Source: Paenibacillus sp. DMB20
Lineage (GTDB): Bacteria; Bacillota; Bacilli; Paenibacillales; Paenibacillaceae
Assembly: GCF_000987955.1 (NCBI RefSeq)
Contig: NZ_LAZU01000021.1
Location: 494,284-558,283, forward strand
Length of the DNA stretch: 64,000 bases
Direction: 5' to 3'
Position numbers and translations under genes: made by a program. Positions 8,071-16,793 of the stretch are shown here, piece after piece (the stretch's first letter is position 1; every line of letters begins with the position of its first letter). The notes under the pieces are model-generated. The model searched no databases and was not told the origin of the DNA. It worked only from the letters and a program-made list of their open reading frames with translations.

Positions 8071-9446
8071 ATGGATGAAATCATGCAAAAAATAAGGAAT
8101 CGGACAGCGACAGCAGCCGTAATCGGTCTCGGTTACGTCGGACTTTCCGTGGCCGTTGAAGCTGCGCGAGCCGGTTATTTGGTGCACGGTATCGATATAG
8201 ATCAGGATAAGGTGAGTCAACTGCAAAGCGGGAAATCGTATGTAACGGACATTAAAGATGAAGACATTCAAACGTTGATTCATCAACGTCTGCTTGTTAC
8301 GGATGAGTTCTCTCTGATCGCGGAAGCCAATATTGTGATCATCTGCTTGCCGACGCCGCTGAATAAAACCAGGGAACCGGATGTGTCCATGATTTCATCC
8401 GCCGTTGATTCGATCCTCCGGTATTTGACGAAAGATACGCTTATCATTTTAGAAAGTACAACCTATCCGGGAACGACCGAAGAATTAATCCAGAAGGTTA
8501 TCGAGGATCAGAAAGGATGGAAGGCGGGGGAAGATTTTTTCGTATGTTATTCCCCTGAGAGAATCGATCCCGGAAACCGTACATTCAATGTTAAAAACAC
8601 TCCCAAAATTATTGGAGGAATCTCGTCTGCATGCGTGGAGCTTGGGGCTCGGTTTTACGGCTCCTTCCTGCAAAACGTGATCCCCGTAAGCTCAACGGCT
8701 GCTGCTGAAATGGTCAAATTATTGGAAAATACGTTTCGCAGCGTCAACATTGCGCTCGTCAATGAACTGACGTTGATGTGCGATCGTATGGGGATTAACA
8801 TATGGGAGGTAATCGATGCAGCCTCGAGCAAGCCTTTTGGGTATATTCCTTTTTTCCGGGGCCGGGCATAGGAGGGCATTGCATACCGATTGATCCTATC
8901 TATTTGTCATGGAGAGCCAAAATGTTCGGATTCCATAACAAGTTCATTGAATTAGCCGATGACATCAATAGCAGCATGCCCAGATATGTGGTGGCCCAAA
9001 TGGCAGATATACTCAATCGCGAAGGAAAACCTCTTAAAAACTCCAATATTTTATGCATCGGCATGGCCTATAAAAAAGATATTAACGATCTTCGCGAATC
9101 TCCTGCCTTCGAAGTGTTCAAGCTTCTCCAGCAAAAAGAGGCGAAAGTAACCTATCATGACCCCCACATTCCTTTTTTTAAAAACGATGACCAAACGATA
9201 TATTCTGTTGAGCTGACATCGAAAGCAATCGCAGAGGCTGATCTCGTTGTCATCATAACCGATCACAGCTCGATCGATTATCCTTTTATAACGGATAACG
9301 CTGCTTTACTCTATGACACCAGAAACGTGACCAAGGCCTTAGAGGGAAATATTGTGTTGCTTGGCGGTCACAGGAGATATGAGAAGCACACCTCTCCGGC
9401 AGGAAATGGTTCAGACGGGCATGGAGGGAGGAGCGGCATTGATTGA
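8071..9446 (+). CDS. UDP-sugar 6-dehydrogenase (WbpA/WecC type), frameshifted
   Basis: The gene reads in two frames, 8071-8871 and on to 9446. The N-terminal part has the NAD motif 'VIGLGYVGLSVAVEAARAG' and 'SPERIDPGN'; the second carries the active-site Cys in 'GPGIGGHCIPIDP'. The first frame breaks at 'IPFFRGRA' exactly where relatives read FFPGPGIGGHC; one missing base near 8856 (probably a C in a short C run) restores this. The family oxidises UDP-sugars such as UDP-GlcNAc or UDP-ManNAc to uronic acids. The break looks like a sequencing error or a very recent mutation. Confidence 0.8.
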
Positions 9447-10977
9447 TGTTGTCATATGCGTGCATAACCAGCTGGATGCAGTAAAGAAATGCCTTGACTC
9501 TGTCCGGCGTACTAAAACGACTCAAGATTTCAACTTGATTGTGATCGACGACGGCAGTGACCAGACGACGAGACAATATTTAGGGGAGTTCTCCAAGCGT
9601 TATCCTTGCACGATTATAAGAAACGAGAAAGCGCGGGGATATACCGCCTCTGCTAACCAGGGGTTAAAGCAGTCAACTTCCCGTTACTGCATACTCTTAA
9701 ATAGCGATACGATCGTTCCCCCCCATTGGCTGGACAGATTAACGGAAACGATGGAGTCGGATCAAAGAATCGGAATCGTCGGACCGCTGTCCAATGCCGC
9801 CAGCTGGCAGTCCGTACCGAGCATGGACAGCAGCAAAAATGGATTGGGGCCCAATATGACGTTGGATCAGATGGCTGAGCTTGTGTACCAGGCTTCGGAG
9901 AAGATATTTCCCAGAGCGATGTTTTTAAACGGCTTTTGCCTGATGATTAAGAGAGAAGTCATCGAACGAATCGGCTATCTGGATGAAACTAATTTTCCTA
10001 TCGGATACGGGGAAGAGGATGATTATTGTCTTCGCGCCCGAGGCGCCAACTTTAAATTGAAAATTGCTACGCATTGTTATATTTTCCATCAGAAATCGGC
10101 CAGTTTCGGCTCGGCACGAAGGTTGCAATTGGCCCGAAGCGGTAAAGCTGCCCTTTTTCGAAAACATGGCATGAAAGAAGTAAAGCGATCCATACAAAAA
10201 ATGGTCGATCATCAGCATCTTAAAGAGACCAGGGCCAAAATAAAATGGCTGTTAGAATGCAAGCAGCAAATTCATAAAGGAAAACAGAAGAAGAATGTAA
10301 TTTATACCGCCATAACCGGAAATTATGACAGGCTTCAGGCTCCTGTACGCAAGAGCAAAAATTGCGACTATTATTGTTTTACCGATAATCCTTTGTTGAG
10401 ATCATCCTCCTGGAAAATCATTGTTCTGGGTAAGATATTTGCCGATCCGGCAAGGCAAGCACGATGGGTGAAAATTATGCCGCATCTATTTTTTCAAGAT
10501 TATGAACATAGCGTTTGGGTAGACGGAAACATTAGGGTGATCGGAGATATCGATGCTTTTATCGAAAAATACAGTTCTCCATTTCCGTCCGCGTTCTATA
10601 AACACTCTCTCCGAAATTGTATATATAAAGAAGCCGAGGCGTGCATAACTTTGAAGAAGGATAAGAAAGATGTGATTTTAAAACAGATTTCGAAGTATAA
10701 GAAGGCGGGATACCCTCCGGGCAATGGACTGATTGAATCCGGAGTCATTCTCAGGCGCCACAATGATGCCGGCGTGATTCAAACCATGACCGCCTGGTGG
10801 AGGCAAATTATAAGTTACAGCAAGCGGGATCAGATCAGTTTTAATTACATTGCATGGAAAACCAAGACTCCATTTACCCTCATTGATGATAATATCCGTG
10901 ATAACAAGTTTTTTAAATGGAGCAAACACCACCAAAAGTCGACAGTGGACCGAAAGAAGACTGGAAGAAGGCGCTGA
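9439..10977 (+). CDS. GT2 glycosyltransferase fused to a DUF616 domain
   Basis: About 512 residues from TTG 9439 (GGAGGGAGG six bases upstream); ATG 9421 is an alternative. Residues 1-260 are a GT2 domain with 'VIDDGSDQTTR' and 'LNSDT' (Asp-X-Asp-like). From about residue 285 follows a second domain opening 'YTAITGNYDRL' with 'YYCFTDNP', 'RWVKIMPHLFF' and 'VWVDGNIRV', which fits DUF616, a predicted glycosyltransferase domain (TOD1/MUCI70 group). The protein could thus add two sugars. It overlaps the dehydrogenase stop by eight bases. Confidence 0.8.
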   Translation: MIDVVICVHNQLDAVKKCLDSVRRTKTTQDFNLIVIDDGSDQTTRQYLGEFSKRYPCTIIRNEKARGYTASANQGLKQSTSRYCILLNSDTIVPPHWLDRLTETMESDQRIGIVGPLSNAASWQSVPSMDSSKNGLGPNMTLDQMAELVYQASEKIFPRAMFLNGFCLMIKREVIERIGYLDETNFPIGYGEEDDYCLRARGANFKLKIATHCYIFHQKSASFGSARRLQLARSGKAALFRKHGMKEVKRSIQKMVDHQHLKETRAKIKWLLECKQQIHKGKQKKNVIYTAITGNYDRLQAPVRKSKNCDYYCFTDNPLLRSSSWKIIVLGKIFADPARQARWVKIMPHLFFQDYEHSVWVDGNIRVIGDIDAFIEKYSSPFPSAFYKHSLRNCIYKEAEACITLKKDKKDVILKQISKYKKAGYPPGNGLIESGVILRRHNDAGVIQTMTAWWRQIISYSKRDQISFNYIAWKTKTPFTLIDDNIRDNKFFKWSKHHQKSTVDRKKTGRRR

Positions 10978-10998
10978 CGACCATAAGCATATGTAATT

Positions 10999-11030
10999 GG
11001 GGCGGTTGAAAAACAACCTGCCCCATTTAT
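10999..11030 (+). terminator. Hairpin between convergent genes
   Basis: GGGGCGGTTG (10999-11008) pairs with CAACCTGCCCC (11014-11024) with one bulged base, followed by an AT-rich stretch. It lies between the fusion glycosyltransferase and the convergent kinase gene. Confidence 0.55.
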
Positions 11031-11062
11031 TTGTCCGGAACCTTTGTTTCACGTTCTTGCGA

Positions 11063-12010
11063 TCAATGGCCACTCCACAATTTGCTAATGATTTCATCTT
11101 TATGCAGCTCGTCTAATACAATTTCTTGAATAGATGAGGGTTTCATTGGAAGCCTATGCTGTCTAATTACCCCCCCAATGTAGGAATGGAGGCCATGCGG
11201 GAACATGGCGTCCATGTAGTAGAGTTCCTCAAAAGATCTGCCGTCCGAAAATCGTGAAAAGTAAATTTCGTACATAGAAGACAACAAGATTTTGGGCAAT
11301 AAAGAACGAATATCCTTCACGGGAGAATCCACTTTCGAATGTTCCAAATCAATGAGCCATACATCGCCGGATTTCGTATTTATCGCATTCCTATGGGTTA
11401 AATCGCCATGCACCAGCCATTTCTTTTCATTCACCTTTCTGAAATGGTCCTCCAGAGCTCCGATTCTTTTTGTAGAGACTTTCAGGCTTTTTTTGGCCAA
11501 TTGTATACACGGTCGAATCTGCGGCAGAGCGTAGTCTTGTTCCCATTGTTTCAATTGGTTTAATTTTATTTCGTAATCGGCAACCCACTCTTTAGCGCGG
11601 GCCACCGGGCTGGTCAGGTTCTTTCGATAGGCTGGCCACGAATGGGGCGGACGGGCCTGTTGATGGAAATCCCCAATGGCTTTCGTTCGTTCGAGTACGG
11701 TAGCCGTTTGGCCATGAATGTACCTGCATAAAAAATAAACCCGATTATTCAGCTTTACGCATAATTTCCGCCGGTTGGTCGAAATAATCTCGGGAACATT
11801 CAACCCTTGAAGGGACAGATCGTACTGAAGATAAATGGAAGGAATGAGAGAGGGATTTGTTTTGAGATCGCTTTTTAAAATATATGTCCCGTACTTGTCG
11901 ATTACTTTCCATACTGTTTTGTCCGGTTCGTTCTGAATCCATTCGATATTCGGGCGGTGAAGCTCATAATGTTGGCTCAGTACGGATAAGGCCTGATTCA
12001 ATAAACGCAT
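11063..12010 (-). CDS. CotS-like spore-coat kinase homologue (APH fold)
   Basis: 315 residues. The kinase-like motifs are 'WLVHGDLTHRNAI' (catalytic loop) and 'VWLIDLEHSKVDSP' (metal site). The length and the N-terminal half ('EWIQNEPDKTVWKVID', with 'YILKSDL' as a possible ATP-lysine region) match CotS/YsxE-type proteins, which occur in spore coats of Bacillus. It differs clearly from the two kinases at 2.6-5.2 kb. AAAAGGGTGA precedes the ATG. It lies 27 bases after a CgeB-like gene on the same strand, so the two may be co-transcribed. Confidence 0.75.
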   Translation of the reverse strand: MRLLNQALSVLSQHYELHRPNIEWIQNEPDKTVWKVIDKYGTYILKSDLKTNPSLIPSIYLQYDLSLQGLNVPEIISTNRRKLCVKLNNRVYFLCRYIHGQTATVLERTKAIGDFHQQARPPHSWPAYRKNLTSPVARAKEWVADYEIKLNQLKQWEQDYALPQIRPCIQLAKKSLKVSTKRIGALEDHFRKVNEKKWLVHGDLTHRNAINTKSGDVWLIDLEHSKVDSPVKDIRSLLPKILLSSMYEIYFSRFSDGRSFEELYYMDAMFPHGLHSYIGGVIRQHRLPMKPSSIQEIVLDELHKDEIISKLWSGH

Positions 12011-12037
12011 CGTATCACCCTTTTCGCGAAAATGTTC

Positions 12038-13045
12038 TTAAAGGTCATAAAGGAGCTTCTTCCAATTAGCGGCACAGTGTTTGAGCGTATGGTGCTTCTT
12101 CACGATGGCTAAAGCTTTTTTGGCAATGGATCTGCGCAGTTGCGGGTCATTGATCATTTCTTGAATTCCCAGATACCATCCCTGTTTGGAATGGGGTACG
12201 AAATAACCGGTTTGTTTATGGATAACGCAATCCCGATACGCAGGAGATAGGGAGTATATACCCGGAATATGGCAGGCGGCATAATCGCGGAATTTCACAT
12301 TGCTCTTGCAATGGTAGAAAAAATGGTCTTCCATCGGGGCCAAACCGATATCCCAGTTGGCTTGAAACAATTCTTTCATGAACCGGCCGTAGTTCTCGTT
12401 ATGTTTTATATGTTTTACATTAGGGTAGCCTATCAACTCCGAGGGACAATAGCCGTAAAACTCCAACCGGATGCGGTTTCCGTATTCTTTCATTATTTTT
12501 TTCATGGCGGCTATGACAGGTTGGAAAGAACTTTCTTTCTTGGCGCCTTCATATCCGATGACGAGCGTCCCGTCATGCTTCGTTCTTCTGCTCCATGGCT
12601 TGAAATAAGAGAAATCAATACATCCTGGAAAATATATCGCATTGGGGTTGTACTGCTGTCGGATCAACTCATGCATGATCGGGGATTCAACCTTAACAAC
12701 ATGCGCTGTCTTTAAAAAGGCGATGCAGGTCTTTTGATATGAGGGTTGGGTGTATAACTGGCCTAAGCGGGTAGTGGCTGGAATCGCAAGGAAGTGATCG
12801 TCGAGGACGTAAATGATCTTCTTCCCCATCCGTTGTGCCCACTCCAAGCACCGGAGCGTATCGGGTTCGATGCTTCTCAGAAATATGATGATGTCGAAGG
12901 CGGCCATCGAGGACCTGGTTACCTGTTTATGTGATTTGATATCAAAGGTGCAGCGCCCCAATTCTTGCAGATAACGAAGAGGTTGAAACAGAATGATCTG
13001 GTACGATGTGGATCGTTCCGAACCGATAATGAGTATTTTTACCAC
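12038..13045 (-). CDS. CgeB-like/GT4-type glycosyltransferase
   Basis: 335 residues, GTG start with GGAGG eight bases upstream. It starts 'KILIIGSERSTSYQIILFQ', then 'KKIIYVLDDHFLAIPATT', 'IYFPGCIDFSYFKP' and a C-terminal donor-binding half with 'NVKFRDYAACHIPGIYSLSP' and 'TGYFVPHSKQGWY'. It is a paralogue of the products of 24169-25371 and 25391-26419. CgeB of B. subtilis is a sigma-K/GerE-controlled spore-surface maturation protein with the same general fold. No GX3 tag. Acceptor and donor are unknown. Confidence 0.75.
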   Translation of the reverse strand: MVKILIIGSERSTSYQIILFQPLRYLQELGRCTFDIKSHKQVTRSSMAAFDIIIFLRSIEPDTLRCLEWAQRMGKKIIYVLDDHFLAIPATTRLGQLYTQPSYQKTCIAFLKTAHVVKVESPIMHELIRQQYNPNAIYFPGCIDFSYFKPWSRRTKHDGTLVIGYEGAKKESSFQPVIAAMKKIMKEYGNRIRLEFYGYCPSELIGYPNVKHIKHNENYGRFMKELFQANWDIGLAPMEDHFFYHCKSNVKFRDYAACHIPGIYSLSPAYRDCVIHKQTGYFVPHSKQGWYLGIQEMINDPQLRRSIAKKALAIVKKHHTLKHCAANWKKLLYDL

Positions 13046-13120
13046 CGAAATGACCTCCGATCGCGATGATGAACACCTGGAACGTGAACCTATGCGAGGA
13101 TGATTGTAAACGCATCACCT

Positions 13121-13162
13121 CAAAAAAAGTGCTTGCTCTCAACACAAAAGAAGAGAGCAAGC
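13121..13162 (-). terminator. Terminator of the first beta-helix gene
   Basis: On the minus strand GCTTGCTCTC and GAGAGCAAGC form a ten-base-pair stem followed by a T run. All three beta-helix genes end in a hairpin of this type. Confidence 0.85.
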
Positions 13163-13188
13163 AGATGACTGGATGGAGACAAAAAATG

Positions 13189-14115
13189 TTAGAACAAATT
13201 GTTGTCCAGGCCTGTAATGGATATTTGTGTAGGCTGGTTGCCCGTAAACCGGTTCCCGAATGCTGTATTTTTACTGCCTGAAATGGATAGACCAAAGTTT
13301 TGGTTGAGCTCCATCTCGTTGAATTGCACACTGCTAAAGTTTGAGTTTAGGGATATACCGGCTTGCGTGTTTTCATCCAAGTCGTTTCCGCCCAGAATTC
13401 CGTTCGCTCCGGTGACGCTGACAATGATCCCGTTTCCTATGTTTTTTTCTGCCAGGTTGCGGAGCAATACGGGGTTTTCCGAGGCAATGCCTATCCCGTC
13501 CATATTGTTAAGCGTCGCCGTATTGCCATAAATGAAATTGTTGTTCGATCCAGTAATGGATATGCCGAGAAAGCCGTTGTCGGAAACAACATTTCCGACA
13601 ACCGCATTGTCTGAACCGCCGATCGTTATTCCGGAGCCTGTGTTTTTACCGACTGCATTTTGCACGATCCAGTTATGTGAGCTTGCTACATAAATACCTG
13701 AAAAGCTGCCGGCATGTTCTACCTTGTTTCTCCAGACCACGTGTCCGGTACCAATATTAAGGGCAATGCCGACACCATTCGTGTGGTTGATGGCGTTCCC
13801 GACGATGCGGTGATTCGAACCCGCAACAACAATAATGCCGAAAGAGGGAGCGGTGTAATTTTGAATCGAAAATCCGTTAATTTCGACACCCGAGTCAGCG
13901 GTGATAACGAAAGCGGCATTAGCCCCATTGGATCCATCGCGTACTGCTCCACCTTCATTTTTAGCGATTACTTTGACATTCGAAACGGATATCGTGACCG
14001 CCGGCTCCGGATACGTTCCGTTGTGTACCAATACAATATCACCGGCAACGGCTTGAGCTACCGCATTGGCAATCGGGGTACCTGTTGGTGAAGGAAAAAC
14101 TGAAATCGTGGCCAT
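13189..14115 (-). CDS. Right-handed parallel beta-helix protein, copy 1
   Basis: 308 residues starting 'MATISVFPSPTGTPIA'; an upstream in-frame extension is ignored because GGAGG precedes this ATG. The body consists of repeats of about 20-25 residues of the form 'GSNHRIVGNAI', 'GSDNAVVGNVVSDNG', 'GSNNNFIYGNTATLNN', typical of NosD/pectate-lyase-like beta-helix coils. There is no signal peptide. The C-terminal 50 residues are almost the same in all three copies. Beta-helix proteins bind or process polysaccharides, or act as surface fibres; a mother-cell-made spore-surface protein fits, but an enzyme is not excluded. Confidence 0.8.
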   Translation of the reverse strand: MATISVFPSPTGTPIANAVAQAVAGDIVLVHNGTYPEPAVTISVSNVKVIAKNEGGAVRDGSNGANAAFVITADSGVEINGFSIQNYTAPSFGIIVVAGSNHRIVGNAINHTNGVGIALNIGTGHVVWRNKVEHAGSFSGIYVASSHNWIVQNAVGKNTGSGITIGGSDNAVVGNVVSDNGFLGISITGSNNNFIYGNTATLNNMDGIGIASENPVLLRNLAEKNIGNGIIVSVTGANGILGGNDLDENTQAGISLNSNFSSVQFNEMELNQNFGLSISGSKNTAFGNRFTGNQPTQISITGLDNNLF

Positions 14116-14165
14116 TATATCCGCCTCCTCATACTGGTATAGCAGGATTATTTTTAATCTATTAA

Positions 14166-14193
14166 TAGTAAATGCATTGGATGAGAATGATGT
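14166..14193 (-). promoter_or_regulatory. Conserved promoter-like site of beta-helix copy 1
   Basis: On the minus strand AC (14192-14193), 17 bases, then CATTTACTA (14166-14174). Only the fourth base departs from CATANNNTA. The spacing and an upstream block containing CATCTGCCTGTAC are conserved before all three copies, so this is the best promoter candidate. Confidence 0.5.
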
Positions 14194-14299
14194 ACAGGCA
14201 GATGGATGAGACGAAACGCACATTTTGCAATAACAAGTAGAAGGATAGGTTGCGATGGACGTTCCGAACCGATTATCGTGCATGGCAAACATTTGTTGC

Positions 14300-14336
14300 A
14301 AAAAAAATCGGCTCTCAACACAAAGGTTGAGAGCCG
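14300..14336 (-). terminator. Terminator of the second beta-helix gene
   Basis: On the minus strand CGGCTCTCAAC and GTTGAGAGCCG form an eleven-base-pair stem followed by a run of T. Confidence 0.85.
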
Positions 14337-14345
14337 GCAATTGGG

Positions 14346-15266
14346 TTAGAACAAATTGTTGTCCAGACCCGTAATGGAAATTTGGGTAGGCTGGTTGCCC
14401 GTAAACCGGTTTCCGAATGCGGTATTATCATTACCGGAAATGGACAAACCAAAGTTTTGGTTGAGCTCCATCTCGTTGAATTGCACGCTGCTAAAGTTTG
14501 AGGTTAGGGATATCCCGGCTTGCGTGTTTTCATCGGAGTCGTTTCCGCCCAGAATTCCGTTTGTTCCAGAGACGATGATCCCGTTTCCTATGTTTTTTTC
14601 TGCCAAATTGCGGAGCAGTACGGCATTTGCCGAGATAACGCCCATCCCGCCCAATTTATTAAGCGTCGCCGTATTGCCATAAATGAAATTGTTGTTCGAT
14701 CCATTAACGGATATGCCGACAATGCCATTATCGGAAACAGTATTTCCGACAACCGCATTGTCTGAACCGCCGATCACTATTCCGGAGCCCGTGTTTTTGC
14801 CGGCTGCATTTTGCGCGATCCAGTTATATGAGTCTGATACAAAAATACCTGCAAGGCCGCCGGCATGTTCTACCTTGTTTCTCCAGACCACGTGTCCGGT
14901 ACCAACATTAAGGTTAATGCCGATACCGCTTATGTTGTTGATGGCGTTCCCGACGATGCGGTGATTCGAACCCGCAACAACAATAATGCCGGCAACGGCA
15001 GCGGTGTAATTTTGAATCGAAAATCCGTTAATTTCGACACCTGTGCCAGCGGAAATAATGAAAGCGGCAGCAGTCCCATTGGATCCATCGCGTATCGCTC
15101 CCCCTTCATTTTTAGCGATTACTTTGACATTCGAAACGGATACCGTGACCGCCGGCTCCGTATAGATTCCGTTGTGCACCAATACAATATCGCCGGCAAC
15201 GGCTTGAGCTACCGCATTGGCAATCGGTGTGCCTGTAGGTGAAGGAAAGACTGAAATCGTGGCCAT
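14346..15266 (-). CDS. Right-handed parallel beta-helix protein, copy 2
   Basis: 306 residues, aligned end to end with copy 1 ('MATISVFPSPTGTPIA' start, same final block 'QPTQISITGLDNNLF'). Differences cluster in coil residues that should face outward, such as 'NYTAAVAGIIVVAG' against 'NYTAPSFGIIVVAG', which hints at surface diversification after duplication. No signal peptide. GGAGG precedes the ATG. It has its own promoter-like site and its own terminator, so each copy is a separate transcription unit. Confidence 0.8.
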   Translation of the reverse strand: MATISVFPSPTGTPIANAVAQAVAGDIVLVHNGIYTEPAVTVSVSNVKVIAKNEGGAIRDGSNGTAAAFIISAGTGVEINGFSIQNYTAAVAGIIVVAGSNHRIVGNAINNISGIGINLNVGTGHVVWRNKVEHAGGLAGIFVSDSYNWIAQNAAGKNTGSGIVIGGSDNAVVGNTVSDNGIVGISVNGSNNNFIYGNTATLNKLGGMGVISANAVLLRNLAEKNIGNGIIVSGTNGILGGNDSDENTQAGISLTSNFSSVQFNEMELNQNFGLSISGNDNTAFGNRFTGNQPTQISITGLDNNLF

Positions 15267-15317
15267 TTCTTCTGCCTCCTTTGTAAAACGGATTGATAAA
15301 AACTTTTAATCTACTAA

Positions 15318-15345
15318 CAGTTAATGCAATGTAGAAGAGTTATGT
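15318..15345 (-). promoter_or_regulatory. Conserved promoter-like site of beta-helix copy 2
   Basis: On the minus strand AC (15344-15345), 17 bases, then CATTAACTG (15318-15326), in the same position as in the other two copies. Confidence 0.45.
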
Positions 15346-15454
15346 ACAGGCAGATGGATGAGATAAAATGCATATTTTGAAACGTTTAATAGAAAAAATA
15401 GGTTAACGTGGATCCTTTCTAAACCTTTGATGAATGTTAAACGCCCGCTGCCCC

Positions 15455-15496
15455 AAAAAAAGTGCCTGCTCTCTACACGAGGTAGAGAGCAAGCAG
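15455..15496 (-). terminator. Terminator of the third beta-helix gene
   Basis: On the minus strand TGCTTGCTCTCTAC pairs with GTAGAGAGCAGGCA (one G-T-type mismatch), followed by a T run. Confidence 0.8.
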
Positions 15497-15524
15497 ATGG
15501 ATTGGCTATAGCCAAGGAGTTGCT

Positions 15525-16435
15525 TTAGAACAAATTGTTGTCCACACCAGTAATCGAAATTTGAGTAGGCTGGTTGCCTGAGAACTGGTTTCCGAATGCG
15601 GTATTTTCATTACCGGAAATGGACAAACCAAAGTTTTGGTTGAGCTCCATCTCGTTGAATTGAACGCTGCTAAAGTTTGAGGTTACGGATATCCCGGCTT
15701 GAGTGTTCTCCTCCGAATCGTTTCCGCCCAAGATTCCGTTCGTGCCGCCGATGACGATCCCGTTTCCTGTATTTTTTTCTACCTGGTTACGGAGCAGAAC
15801 GGCATCGGTTGAGGTTACGTTAATTCCTCCAGTTCCGTTAAGCGTAACCGTGTTTCCATAGATGAAATGGTTTGCTGCTGTACTCGATATGCCGTAACTG
15901 TCATTCTCAGAAGCAACATTGCCGACAGCTGCGTTGTTTGCGCCGGCCAACAAGATTCCGGGGCCCGTATTATCGGTGACTACATTTTGCGCGATCCAGC
16001 TGCTGGCACTTCCTACATTAATACCCGCGGCGCCACCGGCATTTTGCACATTATTTCTCCAAGCCAGGTGCCCGGTACCGCCAGTAAGATCGATTCCAAT
16101 CCCTCCTGCATTTATGACGGTGTTTCCAATAATGCGGTGGTTCGAGCCGGTAGTAACATCAATGCCGTCAGCAGTATAGTTCCGAATGACGAATCCGTTG
16201 ATTTCAACACCCGAAGCAGCTGTGACGATAAAAGCACTGGCTACAGCATTGGCTCCTTCACGTATCGCTGCACCTTCATTCTTGGCTATCACTTTAACAT
16301 TGGCAACGGATACCGTAACGGCCGCTTCCGGATACGTTCCCTCGTGTACCAATACAACGTCGCCGGCGCGGCTATATTTACCGCATTTGCAATCGGTGTT
16401 CCCGTTGGCGAAGGAAAGACATGAATTGTGGCCAT
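15525..16435 (-). CDS. Right-handed parallel beta-helix protein, copy 3, frameshifted
   Basis: The start 'MATIHVFPSPTGTPIANAV' at 16435 has a good AGGAGG, but this frame leaves the beta-helix frame after about 20 codons. Compared with copies 1 and 2, one base is missing around 16370-16377 in a GC-rich stretch; with it restored the protein is about 303 residues and aligns throughout ('GSNHRIIGNTVINAGG', 'NQPTQISITGVDNNLF'). Copy 3 is the most diverged. The defect is either a sequencing error or inactivation of this copy. It has its own promoter-like site and terminator. Confidence 0.75.
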
Positions 16436-16483
16436 ATATTAACCTCCTAAAATGATTTGATTAAGATTTTCTTAATCTAGTAA

Positions 16484-16511
16484 CAGTTAATGCATGGAGA
16501 AAGAGTTTTGT
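16484..16511 (-). promoter_or_regulatory. Conserved promoter-like site of beta-helix copy 3
   Basis: On the minus strand AC (16510-16511), 17 bases, then CATTAACTG (16484-16492), identical in layout to copy 2. The rest of the 16436-16793 gap holds no gene, only this site and the divergent site at 16692. Confidence 0.45.
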
Positions 16512-16691
16512 ACAAGGCAGATGAATGAGAAAAAGAGCACATTTTGAAATATATGGAAGGAAAAATAGGGTTCCTGTCCACTCCTTATAAGTCATGTTGT
16601 ATTTTATTCAAGAAAAATAGAATGGTATGTTCGTTAGTCTCTAGGGTAGTTACCAGTTTCGTTTTTTTCGCCTTAAGGTACGAATGCCGTT

Positions 16692-16718
16692 ACAGGATAA
16701 AAAACCATACATAATATG
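16692..16718 (+). promoter_or_regulatory. Sigma-K-like promoter
   Basis: AC at 16692-16693, 16 bases, then CATAATATG (16710-16718), one mismatch from CATANNNTA. The AC sits in ATGCCGTTACAG, the same 12-mer as at the promoter before 379. It would drive the long operon that begins at 16794. Confidence 0.45.
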
Positions 16719-16793
16719 AGGGGAGAAGTTCCTTATCATATAAGAATTTCAATCAAAACACGTTTCTTATTACAAACTTGGCAGGTGAGAAAC

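Noticed and set aside
13121..16560. Tandem similarity taken as a transposon or CRISPR-like array
   Set aside because: The repeated parts are protein-coding paralogues with their promoters and terminators; no short spaced repeats or terminal inverted repeats.
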